Part shown: positions 10,851 to 21,260 of the stretch, one piece after another | How positions within the stretch are numbered: position 1 is the first letter of the stretch | Layout: each line of letters opens with the position of its first letter | From: Hyphodiscus hymeniophilus | Lineage: Eukaryota > Ascomycota > Leotiomycetes > Helotiales > Hyphodiscaceae | Reading direction: 5' to 3' | Length of the DNA stretch: 64,000 bases | Assembly (NCBI GenBank): GCA_016508695.1 | Contig: VNKQ01000017.1 | Span: 806,001-870,000, forward strand | Program-made: the position numbers and the translations under genes | Notes under the pieces: generated by a model | What the model saw: only the letters and a program-made list of their open reading frames with translations | Databases searched by the model: none | Told to the model about the DNA's origin: nothing

Positions 10851-12048
10851 TTTCCGAAAGTCTGCTTCTCCATTACGGTGAACGACTTGGGATCGGGTAG
10901 GTTTACGTTACTTGGCTGAGATTACGGGGCTATTAGCTACAACTGGCCATACCCGGACTAAATGACACGTTTTGGCAATATGGTCTTATGCAGCTATGCT
11001 GGTACCGATTTGGACGGTAGCATGGGATACATAAGAGGCATGAGATATGAAATTGAAATTAATAGCCAAGTTGAGCTTGTGGAACACAACTCGATGGAAC
11101 GTTAAAGAAAACGACCCAACTCCAGAGCATCGCAAAAGCAACTTCATAGTTTTGGACTTGCCACAGTTTTTTTTCCAAGTTCTCTCGTGTTCGTTTTATT
11201 TGGTCCTCTATGAAGTTGTTCTGGCATGAGTTGACTGCGCAGTCCATGTATTTGAGGACTTGTTCTTTGCCGGGAAATGATGGACAGCTACACATCCTGT
11301 CTGTATATTTGAGATTAGCTTTGGATTGAAGCCAGTTCTGGCGGGATTTGGGGTTTCCCAGAACTTGTGACTAGGCTTATATTTCCGGGACCCTGCATGT
11401 CGACTAAACAGCTTTAAAGTCATACGCAAGGGAAATCGCATGATCCACAAACATGATCCAAAGTTAAACGAGTCTTTGATTACCAGAAACCAAGTCAGTC
11501 AATAGCTCGCGGCAACAGGCAGGAAGGAGGTAGGCCATTAAGTAGATGTGTAGATGTTACGTTTACTCACGATGATAGATAAGCTTAAATCCCGGATATC
11601 AGGTCCAAAAGTCTATCCATAAGCCATTGAGGTAGAAGATTTGGATTGCTGACACGATTACGAAGTCTGATTTCATGGGTGTCGTTTACTGTGCGTGTTT
11701 AGGGGTTGAACCTTTACCTAGGTAGGTAATAATAAGTAAGCCAGCGGCGGAGCAAGACTTGGCTTGGACCACGCGAAATTCGATATTTTCGACATCTCAC
11801 CTCGCTCTCACTTTTGTATTCCAACCACCAAATTTTCTTGTGGGGTCTTTACGAAACTTTATTCCTCAAGCTTTCTTATAGGACAACCGGTTTCGACAAT
11901 TGCGTGACCCTTATTTCTTGAGCCCCTTTTCAGTGAGCACATATCTTACCATTGACGTGGGATGCACGTGATAGTCGAACGTCCGTTCAGAAGTCCATAC
12001 CGGCTAACTCTTCCACTGTCTCAACGATAGCAGACCTGTATTTCTATA
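10851..12048. other. Intergenic, no supported gene
   Basis: About 1.2 kb between two plus-strand genes. Short open frames on both strands (11047-11450) lack motifs, splice support or protein-like composition. The part nearest 12049 is the likely promoter of the FAD oxidase. Confidence 0.6.
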
Positions 12049-14169
12049 ATGACCATACGGCATCTGATCGCAATTGGTCTGGTTCTTGGGTCGCATTTTA
12101 CCAATGCTCAAGGCGCACAAGAACCACTGCTGGGAGAAGGAGTAGGTGGGGCAAATGCCTGCCATAACGTCGTAAGTCATCCCCCGGTCTCATGAAACGA
12201 GGACAAATTCAATAGTAATACCTCTCTAGTGTTCTGCCTTGGTCGAAGCCCTTGGAGATCAGAAAACCTTCTACGGAGTCCTTCCCGAGGGATTTAGAGA
12301 GTCCTACTTCTCTGCCCGCCAGCGCGAGGTTACACCAGCTTGCGTCGTCCAGCCAACGTCACCTCAGGATGTATCGACTGCAATTGAAATTATAAATCAA
12401 CAGTCATGCCATTTTGCTGTCAAGTCTGGCGGCCATGCTATGTTTGCAGGGGCGTCAAATGCTGTTGGGGGCATCACGATTGATCTGAAGTATTTGAATG
12501 GCCTTCAGCTGAGTGAAGACCGGGCAACAGCGAGTCTTGGCCCCGGGATAAGATGGGGTGAGGTCTACAAAGAACTCGAGCCCGAGGGTCTGACTGTTGT
12601 GGGAGGGCGTGTGAGCGATGTTGGCGTTGGAGGGTTCATGCTCGGAGGTTGGTGGATTGACAGAGGTGGAATGCCAAATTGATTGCTAACTTTTGAAAGG
12701 GGGTATATCTTTTCTTTCTCGATTCCAAGGATGGGCCTCCGATAACGTACGGAACTACGAGGCAAGTTCATGATTGAGTATCAACGAATGGCGAGTTGAT
12801 ATATACTCCTAGGTCGTTCTTGCCAATGGATCGATCTCAAATATCAACTATGAATCGCATCCTGATTTATTCTGGGCTCTGCGCGGTGGCGGTGCAAACT
12901 TTGGCATAGTCACTCGATTCGATCTTGAAACTTATCCGCAGAAGCTTGTCTGGGGTGGTACCAACATATATGTGTTCTCTGACGGTAAGCCTTATTGTCC
13001 TAAGCTTTTGCTAATTCCAACCCATGAAGAGAACGGTGGACATCCTGCCTGATTTTCCAGTGTCTGTTTCGACCAGATGCTGATCTTGATCGCCCATAGT
13101 ACCAGAAAAGCTCATTCGTTACGCTTCGGTCACGCAGTACCAGCCTAGCTACTTCTCAAAGCTATATGTAACCCAGACTCTAGGCCGACTAGGAACTCGT
13201 TTTGCCTGCCTTATAGGACGTTGCACAACGACTGATAACTTACTCGAAGCCTTTGTGAGATTGGCGAGAAAGGGAGAGCAAGAAGATGATATCCCTTACA
13301 TGCATCTTTACGTCAGCTTTGCTTACTTTCCACGATTTGCCTGGCTTGGTGGGAGCTCTTGCATGATACACTCTGAGCCTATCGCCAACCCACCCGCATT
13401 CAAAGAGTTTGATGTTGCAACACCTACGATTGATGGGCGGAAAGTAAGAAACTTGACGCACCTCATGGCTGAAATAGACCAAGTAAGAAAAATTGAACCG
13501 TCCTGTTTGCATCAACCACTCTCACTTAGATACTGCTGACCTCGAGTTTTCGTAGTGGAACCCTGCCGGATTGCGGTGAGTGGATGTATACTCAAGCTTT
13601 TCAATATACTGACCATGTTAGGACTTTATATGCACAGATGACATTCAGAGCTAACAAGGAGTTCATATCAGCGGTTCTGGATATTTTCATCGAGTCAGTA
13701 GATCCAATCAAACAAATCCCTGGTATATTTTCGGGATTTGTCCTGCAGCCAGTGAGCCAAATAGCGAGGGTGAAACGGCATAAGAATGGAGGCAATCCTT
13801 TCGGGATCAAGGAGGAAGATGGTTCCCTCGTCAGTCAGTAACGCTAGTCCAGATATGTTTAACCTTTCACCTCATGGCATTGACTGACGTATCTCCGAAT
13901 TAGTTTTCAGCATATTCCCGCAATGGGAGAACGCAGAAGACGACGCGGTGGTGCAGGCCACATTCACCAGTTTCATGGACCGAAGCAAGGCACTGGCAAA
14001 GGAAATGGATGTCTTCCACCCTTGGCTCTACCAGAATTATGCGAACATCAGCCAAGACGTCTTTGGGAGCTTTGGTGAGAAGAATAGAGAGAGGTTGCGA
14101 GATATTCAGGGGAAGTATGATCCTGAGAGAATGTTCGCAAAGTTGCAGCCGGGATATCACAAACTCTAG
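12049..14169 (+). CDS. Secreted FAD-linked oxidase, berberine-bridge-enzyme-like
   Basis: Flavoprotein oxidase of the VAO/PCMH superfamily with a C-terminal BBE segment; substrate unknown. Eight exons join in phase to 551 residues: 12049..12171, 12230..12647, 12700..12761, 12813..12984, 13100..13482, 13556..13575, 13622..13833, 13904..14169. The 12762-12812 intron uses a GC donor (GCAAGT), and exon six is only 20 nt. A signal peptide (MTIRHLIAIGLVLGSHFTNAQ) starts the protein. The FAD domain shows AVKSGGHAMFAG, whose His is the usual covalent FAD anchor, then VGVGGFMLGGGISFLS and GGGANFGIVTRF. The second anchor, a Cys seen in bicovalent members, is not visible. The C-terminus QNYANISQDVFGSFG with YDPERMF is the BBE signature. 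It is convergent with the neighbouring flavin monooxygenase. Confidence 0.9.
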
Positions 14170-14623
14170 AATTCTTATTCTGTGATTTCAGTCTCAGAAT
14201 GGCATCGGCTGTCGTTTATAAAAATAAGTCTCTGTTCGCAAAGGAGGAGTCAGATGGAGAGAGCGAGTTGTTCACGGGAACGTTGGGTACCCGCAACGGC
14301 GAAGGCACTGATATCCTTGGTTGGATTTGTCCCTTTGCATGAGCATCCACTAAATTGGTGCATCATTGGCAATCAAAAGGCCTCGTCTTACTGATGAGAC
14401 GGCGTCTGACACTGTTGGAACCATCAGAAAGCTTTCTTTCCAGTCATTGCTGACCATATGCAACCCCTATCATCGTGTCATCACTCCTCAGCCCAAACGC
14501 AGACGTAACGCCAGAATCTATCTCTCTTCACTTCTGAACTGGCCGGGACATTGTTCTATAAGATTTATGTACTTATCCGGAGCTGTGTTAGCGCAGCGCT
14601 CCAACCAACAGCTGTTCTAATTT
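14170..14623. other. Convergent 3' flanks
   Basis: About 0.45 kb between the stop codons of two convergent oxidoreductase genes. No gene or notable repeat seen. Confidence 0.6.
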
Positions 14624-16525
14624 TCATTCTTCTAAGCCTTCAAACCACTCCTCATGATGACTCCTCAGGTCGATCTGATCCGGCCTCTTCAAATACGGCG
14701 TCATATCTCCCTTCCCAACGACCTCTTTCTCCGTCCATCCATTGCCAAGCCACGCAAATCGATTTCCAGTCTCGCTTACATATGTCCATTTCCAATCCTC
14801 CCATCGCGGATCTCTCCTTACTAAATTCAAATGCGTCGCGCTCCCTGGCCAATGACCATGAATTCGTCCTCCAGGGCTACCGCCGTTGGCCCAAGAGCTG
14901 CAGTTCTCTGAGAAGACAGTTTTGGGAAAGAAAGCGTCGCTGTAGGCAGTAAAATCGTCGGTCGCAGCTTGAGAGGGAGCAAAGGTCTTGATACCCTGTC
15001 GAGAGACTTTTCGCAAGAGCTTTGCGATGTATGTGATGGAAGTCTCGACCTGGTTGGGAACGGTCCCGCTATGCCCAGCAGCTTGAGGCCCCTGCACGAA
15101 GAGCAAGTTGGGGAAAGAAGGAGCTGCGACGCCGATGTAGCTCAGCGGATCCGGATTCCAGGCATCTCGTAAATCCAGGCCTTTGGCGGTGATGGGGAAC
15201 GGCGGACGCATGTCGATGTTGGCACCTGTAGAGCAGATCACTGCATCGACTTTGTGCTCAATGCCATCGGTAGTGATAATACCATCTTTGGTAAATCGTT
15301 GAATTGGGGTGCGGATGAAGCTGACGTTATCTTCAGTCAGAGCCTCCAGATATCCAGGCCCGGGTGTTAGACGACGGCAGTTAGGTGAGAAGTCTGGTAC
15401 CATCTCATCCAATAACTCGGGCTTCTTTTTTAATCGCTCTGCCATTAAATTGACGAACTCTTCTCGTAAAGTAACATTCTCCTGAGATCCTTTGAACAAC
15501 GATTTGAATCGTCTATAGAACTTGCTCTCCAGCTCTTTGCGAAACCTGTAGTAGGTATCGGGATCTTCGAAAGATTTCAGCAGCTCTTCAGCGTAGTATT
15601 TGGGCTCTAAAGTCCGGCCAGACCCCTCACCACCGAATGACCCCGCAATCCACGTCTTGCTTCGAGCATAGTGATCCAGATGCTTGACTATTTTTTGTAG
15701 TGAAGGAACGACTTGAATCCCACTAGCTCCATTTCCGATCACTGCTACGGTCTTGCCTGTTGGGTCGAAGTTTGGATCCCAATTCGAGGAATGGCGGAGA
15801 TGACCCTGAAAGTCTTTGATCCCAGGGTAATCTGGTAGCTTCCAAGCGTTGAATCGCCCAATGGCTGTGATTACCACATCAAAGTCTTCTTCAACCTTCT
15901 CGCCAGAAGTCAGGTTCTCGACAGTTAATTTCCACTTCGCATCTGCATCGTCCCAGGTGGCAGCGGCTACCTTGTGCTTCAACCGAAGGTTTCTGTAGAC
16001 ATCATACTTCCTTGCGATGCCTTGCCAATAGTCCCTGATCTCGGCACCTTGGGCATATTCTTCCGTCCACTGGGTTCGTGGTTCGAACGTCGATTGGTAC
16101 ACGTTTGCAGGAATGTCGCACCTTACCCCGGGATAGACGTTCTCAAACCAAGTTCCCCCAACGTCTGCGTTCTTATCGAAAATCTGCAACTCGATACCAG
16201 GGACCTTCACGGGGAGTAGTACGCCTGCAGTGATTCCAGCAAGTCCTGCTCCAATGACGGCGACCTGCAAGAGGTCAGAATCTACTGAGCGATGTGAAAC
16301 TGGAAGAACACTTACTCGAAGCTTCCGGATTACATCGATGGGATGATCTTCCAGCGCGAAGCTGGATACGGAGTGGGGTTGAGGCGGAGTTGCAATTGCT
16401 GAAGCTAAGCCTGGGAGAATCTCTTGTGTAGTAAGATCAACATCGACGAGCATTGGAGCTTTTTCGGACAACAAAGTCTGAGTTCCTTCCGCCGGTATTG
16501 GCACAACTTGTGCTGTTGTTGCCAT
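14624..16525 (-). CDS. Class B flavin monooxygenase, Baeyer-Villiger type
   Basis: FAD- and NADPH-dependent monooxygenase expected to insert oxygen next to a ketone or oxidise a heteroatom; the substrate cannot be told. After removal of an in-frame 51-nt intron (16315..16265, donor GTAAGT) the protein is 616 residues. It has two Rossmann motifs, VAVIGAGLAG near residue 72 and VAVIGNGASG near 240, and the DVGGTWFENVYPGVRCD motif. The Baeyer-Villiger fingerprint F-x-G-x3-H-x3-W-D (DFQGHLRHSSNWD) lies near 221-233. The N-terminal extension of about 70 residues before the FAD motif resembles that of fungal steroid- or cycloalkanone-type enzymes. It shares a roughly 700-bp divergent promoter with the NtaA-type monooxygenase. 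Confidence 0.9.
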   Translation of the reverse strand: MATTAQVVPIPAEGTQTLLSEKAPMLVDVDLTTQEILPGLASAIATPPQPHSVSSFALEDHPIDVIRKLRVSVLPVSHRSVDSDLLQVAVIGAGLAGITAGVLLPVKVPGIELQIFDKNADVGGTWFENVYPGVRCDIPANVYQSTFEPRTQWTEEYAQGAEIRDYWQGIARKYDVYRNLRLKHKVAAATWDDADAKWKLTVENLTSGEKVEEDFDVVITAIGRFNAWKLPDYPGIKDFQGHLRHSSNWDPNFDPTGKTVAVIGNGASGIQVVPSLQKIVKHLDHYARSKTWIAGSFGGEGSGRTLEPKYYAEELLKSFEDPDTYYRFRKELESKFYRRFKSLFKGSQENVTLREEFVNLMAERLKKKPELLDEMVPDFSPNCRRLTPGPGYLEALTEDNVSFIRTPIQRFTKDGIITTDGIEHKVDAVICSTGANIDMRPPFPITAKGLDLRDAWNPDPLSYIGVAAPSFPNLLFVQGPQAAGHSGTVPNQVETSITYIAKLLRKVSRQGIKTFAPSQAATDDFTAYSDAFFPKTVFSENCSSWANGGSPGGRIHGHWPGSATHLNLVRRDPRWEDWKWTYVSETGNRFAWLGNGWTEKEVVGKGDMTPYLKRPDQIDLRSHHEEWFEGLEE

Positions 16526-17229
16526 ATTAGACTTACTTTATACCGAAGAACAGAAGTCAGGTCGTCCTCCTCGGATCACTCTACACTCTGGGACGTTTGT
16601 CTTTCCCATGAATTGAGAGCGGAAGCAAAAACACAAAGCAGCAGTGGGATTGAAGTCATTGCGTTACACGGAGTGTCAATCACAACATCTAATAAGAGGC
16701 CGGATGCCACTGTGATACGAAACGCAGAGGGGCGACATGACGATAAGAGCTCACTCAAGCCAGCCTCCGGCGAGCAGCATGAAGGGCGGACGATGGTGGC
16801 ATTTCGTGGGTCCATGTCGAACAGTGACAGGAAGCTGACTGGTTTCTCTTCTTGCATGTGGTGCTGCATGAGAACTATACACATAGCAAGAGAGCACTAG
16901 CCTTTCTAGGTATCGCTAACCCCCATCTTTGAGCTCGCTGACCGTTGAAAAGGAGTATCTGTCGGTTAAAGGTGGGGTTGTGTGCTTTTGCGAACATCAC
17001 AGGGATTAAAACGCCATCACCGTTCAATCAAACATCCTCCTCCTCCTTCAAACAACACCACCCCGTGATTGTCAAATAATTCATTGCCATGGCTGCAGAT
17101 TGCAAGTTGGACCCATGGACCTTCCTAGTGGCAAGCTTCATTTTCTTTCTGTCAATCTCACCGCGTCCTTCACGCGTCAAATAGAACCCTTTACTGCTGC
17201 TCCCAAGTCCCTCCTTCAACAGCATCGCC
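16526..17229. promoter_or_regulatory. Shared divergent promoter of two monooxygenase genes
   Basis: This 0.7-kb interval lies between the start codons of the Baeyer-Villiger-type gene (-) and the NtaA-type gene (+). It contains several CGG triplets, including GCGGAC at 16786-16791, which also recurs in the reductase promoter at 20393-20418. Open frames crossing it are short and lack motifs. Co-regulation is inferred from layout only. Confidence 0.5.
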
Positions 17230-18681
17230 ATGTCTTCCCCAAAGAAGCCTTTTATCATCAATGCCTTTGCTATGCAGGCGCCAGGCCATCTGAACCCGGG
17301 CTTGTTCAAATACTCCGCGGATCAGGGCAGGAAATACAACGACATTAAGCATTGGATCTCGATCGCTCAGAAGCTCGAGAAGGCCAAGTTCCATGCCATC
17401 TTCTTCGCTGATGTCCTCGGAGGATATGATGTATACAAAGGACCCGCGAACCTCGAGCCAACGATTCCCGCTGGTTCCCAATTCCCAATTAATGACCCAC
17501 TGTACAGTATCGCAGCCATGGCCGCTGCTACGGAGAGCATTGGCTTTGGAGTCACCGCATCAACCACCTACGAGTCTCCCTATGCACTCGCTCGGAAGTT
17601 CTCGACAGTCGATCAACTGAGTAACGGTAGAGTTGCTTGGAACATTGTGACATCTTACCTCGACTCTGCAGCGCGAAACTTTGGCCTCGATACACAAATC
17701 GAGCACGACGAACGGTATCGTATTGCTCACGAATATCTCGATGTTACGTACAAGCTTTGGGAGGGCTCATGGCGAGACGATGCCGTCACTGCTGCTCCAA
17801 AGGGTTCTTATGCGGATCCGAAAGGCGTACGGCAGATTAATCATAAGGGCAAATATTATGACGTTCCAGGGCCGCACATATGCGAACCCTCTCCACAACG
17901 GACACCCTTCCTCTTTCAAGCAGGGACCTCGACTGCGGGAAAGAAGTTTGCTGCCACGCACGCTGAAGCTATCTTCCTTAACGGACATACCGCGGAGCTT
18001 GTGCGACCTTCGGTCGATTCGATACGGACACAGGCAAAAGTGCTTGGAAGGGATCCTCAAAGTATCAAGATTGTCGCCGGCTTGCTAGTGATTGTCGCGG
18101 AGACAGACGGGAAAGCAAACACGAAATATGAGGAGCTAGCAAGCTATGGCGATCGAGAAGGTGCTTTAGCATTGTTCGGGGGGTGGTCAGGGTACGATTT
18201 GGGCAAGTACGGGGATGATGAAGATTTCCGATTCATCGACAATGCTCCACCCGCAGTAAGAAGTATGGTAAATCACTGGGCTTCTAACTCGCCCCAAGGT
18301 CTCACTTGGAACAAGAAAACCATTGCTGAGCATTTAATCATGGGTGGCAATGGAGCAAAGATCATTGGTAGTCCCAAGACAGTTGCGGACGAGTTGGAGA
18401 GATGGATTAAGGTCGCTGATGTCGACGGTTTCAACTTCAGCTACGCTACGATCCCAGAAACGTTCGATGACATGATTGACTTTTTGATTCCAGAGTTGAA
18501 ACAACGAGGCTTGATCTGGGATGATTATGCCGTGCCCGGTGGAACGCTGAGGGAGAACTATCTTGGTGTCAAGGGGCAGAACAGGCTATCCGAAAGCCAT
18601 CCAGGTGCTAAGTTTTTCTGGAAAGCTGGCGAGGAGGTCCCAGCCTATGCCAGAGAGAAAGCCAATGGTCACGCTGAGTAG
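17230..18681 (+). CDS. FMN-dependent monooxygenase, NtaA/SnaA/DszA type
   Basis: Luciferase-like TIM-barrel monooxygenase that uses reduced FMN, related to bacterial nitrilotriacetate monooxygenase A, SnaA and DszA. Fungal relatives are common but substrates are largely unknown. The gene is one uninterrupted exon of 483 residues, the normal family length. Typical features are the start FIINAFAMQAPGHLNPGLFKY, FFADVLGGYDVYKG, SIGFGVTASTTYESPYALARKFSTVDQLSNGR with VAWNIVTSYLDSAARNFG, and LFQAGTSTAGKKFAATHAEAIF. The enzyme needs a separate flavin reductase, which is not next door. The lack of introns among intron-rich neighbours may reflect bacterial ancestry of the family, though single-exon forms are usual in fungi. 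Convergent with the Gre2-like reductase. Confidence 0.88.
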   Translation: MSSPKKPFIINAFAMQAPGHLNPGLFKYSADQGRKYNDIKHWISIAQKLEKAKFHAIFFADVLGGYDVYKGPANLEPTIPAGSQFPINDPLYSIAAMAAATESIGFGVTASTTYESPYALARKFSTVDQLSNGRVAWNIVTSYLDSAARNFGLDTQIEHDERYRIAHEYLDVTYKLWEGSWRDDAVTAAPKGSYADPKGVRQINHKGKYYDVPGPHICEPSPQRTPFLFQAGTSTAGKKFAATHAEAIFLNGHTAELVRPSVDSIRTQAKVLGRDPQSIKIVAGLLVIVAETDGKANTKYEELASYGDREGALALFGGWSGYDLGKYGDDEDFRFIDNAPPAVRSMVNHWASNSPQGLTWNKKTIAEHLIMGGNGAKIIGSPKTVADELERWIKVADVDGFNFSYATIPETFDDMIDFLIPELKQRGLIWDDYAVPGGTLRENYLGVKGQNRLSESHPGAKFFWKAGEEVPAYAREKANGHAE

Positions 18682-18953
18682 AGCAATTTCAAAATCAATT
18701 AGAGGTCAATCAAACGTGCTCGGCGAAAGTTCTGCCATTCCTCTCAATGGTCCAAAAAGCTCAATTTCCCGACCAGATTCCTCGAAATAGAGACGTTTTC
18801 CTAACTGCGCTTTTGCTCTTGGATAATCTCGCCAGTGTGAAGCCTACGAGCCAGCATTGGGCGCTGACTGCTTAACTCCTAGATTGATGCACCAGATGGA
18901 TGTCAAGTTTACGTGATACGACAAAAAAGGATCATGTACTGCCTCTACATAAT

Positions 18954-20148
18954 TCAAATATTACTGGTAGCCGTTTCGGCATCCTTGAGTTCGAGCAGGT
19001 GCCCCACCAAGCTCTTCACTTGCTCCTCGAACGGCTTGAAAGTGATTCCCAATTCTCTCTCTGCCTTTGACGAGTCGTTGAGTACCACTTTGGATGGAGT
19101 ACTCCCTTTCAATGGGAATTTCGTCCCAATGCCCGGAAACTGCTTAGTTGCGATCTCGATCACATCGTTGAAACTCCCCGTCTGCTTTGGCACGGCAATC
19201 AGGAAAGACTGATTACCCCGAACGGATGGATCCAGAGCTTTCACGTGAGCATACGCGACATCGTCGACATGGACAGTGGAGAATCCAGTCTTGGGACCAC
19301 CTTCCGCGCTTTGTGCGCTACCAAGAAGCGGTGCCAGGACCAGAGCATTGCTGCCCTGAACCATGTCCTTGACGCTTGTGTTGAGTTCGTTGGCGCCGAT
19401 GACGAATGAGGGTTGGAGGTTGATCACGTCGAATGCGGGCTTGTTCTCCTTGATCCAGTCGAGCGTGGCATAATAGGCAAGCGTCTTACTGTTTGCGTAG
19501 GCTTGCATCATGGCTCCATATGGAGGACTCGGACGGGGAACAACATCGGCTTCTGCATTGCTGTTCAGTAGGTGAATTCATTATTTAGTCAAGTGGGCGT
19601 GACGGACCTGTGTAGACTCGGTTGGGCTCTTCAGGACGACCTGCAGTGATGACTGCCATGGATGAGGTAATGACAATACGCTTCACGTCCGGCACTTTAT
19701 GCGCGCTTTCCAGAATATTAATCGTTGCTTTTATGGCCGGTTCGATAATGTCTCTCTCGGGGTTATCAGTCTTATATCACCTGTTAATTCTTCTTTTCCG
19801 CTGTCGAGTGTGTCACTCTCCTACCTCTTTGGCCAATGGCGAAGCAACATGGATGATGTAGGAAACGTCTTTCACGACGCCGTCGAAGGCACCGTCTTTG
19901 AGGATATCGGGCACAACGACAATCTCTAATTTATTGACGAGTTGCTTGATAGATTTTGTTGCTGTGATTGCATCAATTTGTTCCTGCTTTCGAACTGTCG
20001 CCCTGACTTGATAGCCAGCAGCAAGTGCGGTGGCAAGGACACGAAATCCGACATGTCCTGACACGCCAGTGATCTAGAGCAAATTAGTAAGTGAATTGTC
20101 ATTAGTGTTCTGTTGTTCAGAACTCACAAGGACGAGTTCTCCAGCCAT
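18954..20148 (-). CDS. NAD(P)H-dependent carbonyl reductase, Gre2-like (extended SDR)
   Basis: Extended short-chain reductase of the Gre2/dihydroflavonol-reductase-like group, reducing aldehydes or ketones with NAD(P)H. Four exons on the minus strand, 20148..20128, 20073..19825, 19770..19608 and 19552..18954, give 343 residues. The nucleotide-binding motif ITGVSGHVG follows the short first exon. RATVRK fits an NADP-preferring loop, IIHVASPL is the strand-4 motif, VITSSMAVI carries the catalytic Ser, and Y-A-N-S-K is the active-site YxxxK. QPSFVIGANE and the VHVDDVA motif are also typical. The third junction needs the acceptor just after CAATGCAG to keep frame. It is the last member of a run of four redox genes. 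Confidence 0.9.
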
Positions 20149-21260
20149 TATAGTACTACTTGCTGCCTGATTGGAAGTTTGAGGTTCAACTTGAGGTTTG
20201 GTGACGGTATTTGAATTGTAGTCATAAGACAGTAGCTATGGGCCCAAGCCCAAGAGCAACCTAGTATATATATCTCTCTCATGAGCTAACATATTGGCTT
20301 TTTCGATGAGTCCAATTCATCAGCATTACTTCTGTAAAAATCATGCTTTCGGAACCAATGATCTGGTGGCTGATTCCAGCTCTGCCATCGAGGCGGACAA
20401 TGGCGGACAACAGCGGACACTCGGGACCGGCAGTGGCCGCGACACCGCACTTCATCTTGGGCGATGCTGCTTTTTTTCCGACGGCCAGATTCTTTTGTCA
20501 TCACCTCTCAATCCATCAAAGATGAGAAATCAATAAAGTGAACATGCCGAGGCGGCATAAAACTCAATGTCTTGCAGTACAGTAGCAATATCCCTACTGG
20601 GTAGATAAGCATTTTGGCATTACTGGATTCTTCGGAGACCCCAAATCAGTGAAACCGCAAATAGAACAATCACTTTCCAAGTTTCCCCAAGGTTTGCGAA
20701 ATACTGTCCAAATAAGTTCCATTCGAATGCAAAGAGTATGGATCTTGAAGTAATGAAGTGTTAGCAAATGAGCGGAGACTATGCACATATACCATGAACT
20801 CCGTGGCCTTTGCCCAGACTTGGATATATACATATCTCGATGCCAATCCGCTTCAAACAACGGGAATACATCACTCTCGTGTGCATAAAAATCGTGAATG
20901 AAATGAGTGACCAAGTTGAAGGGTGCCATAACCTGAATGAAGATGGTAGATTGAAAGTATTTGCAGGCAGCCCGGCAAGCTCTCCTGTTCCGAATTTACC
21001 ACGATGCCACTTAACACAACTCCTTGGACAAGACGCATACTGTCTTCTATTCAGAAGAACAGGTTTGACCCACCCAAGCAGTCACAACTGCATCATTATG
21101 AAGTCAGGTATTCTATCAAATTGGGTATGCATTGCAGTCCTATGCTTTTATGATACAACGCAGTAATGCACCTATGCACGCCCCCATAATAAAAAAAAGA
21201 GTCTGATAAAATCAGCAAATATTGAACATACCCAAGCCATCCAGTTGCCATTCATCTAAT
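20149..21260. other. Intergenic between reductase and BiP genes
   Basis: About 1.1 kb holding the reductase promoter (left part, with phased CGG triplets listed separately) and the 3' flank of KAR2 (right part). Short open frames (20594-21166) have no recognisable features. Confidence 0.6.
20391..20430 (+). promoter_or_regulatory. Phased CGG direct repeats upstream of the reductase gene
   Basis: CGG triplets start at 20394, 20404 and 20414, exactly 10 bp apart, inside three copies of a GCGGACAA-like unit; two more CGGs follow at 20422 and 20428. They lie about 245-280 bp upstream of the Gre2-like start codon. Fungal Zn(II)2Cys6 activators bind paired CGG triplets, so this is a candidate operator for such a factor. 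The sequence shows the spacing; the function is inference. Confidence 0.5.

Noticed and set aside
15130..15165. tRNA-like GTAGCTCAGCGG start
   Set aside because: Lies inside the coding exon of the flavin monooxygenase and lacks a cloverleaf.
14624..20148. Full secondary-metabolite cluster
   Set aside because: No PKS, NRPS, terpene synthase, transporter or dedicated regulator is visible; only the tailoring-type enzymes are present.
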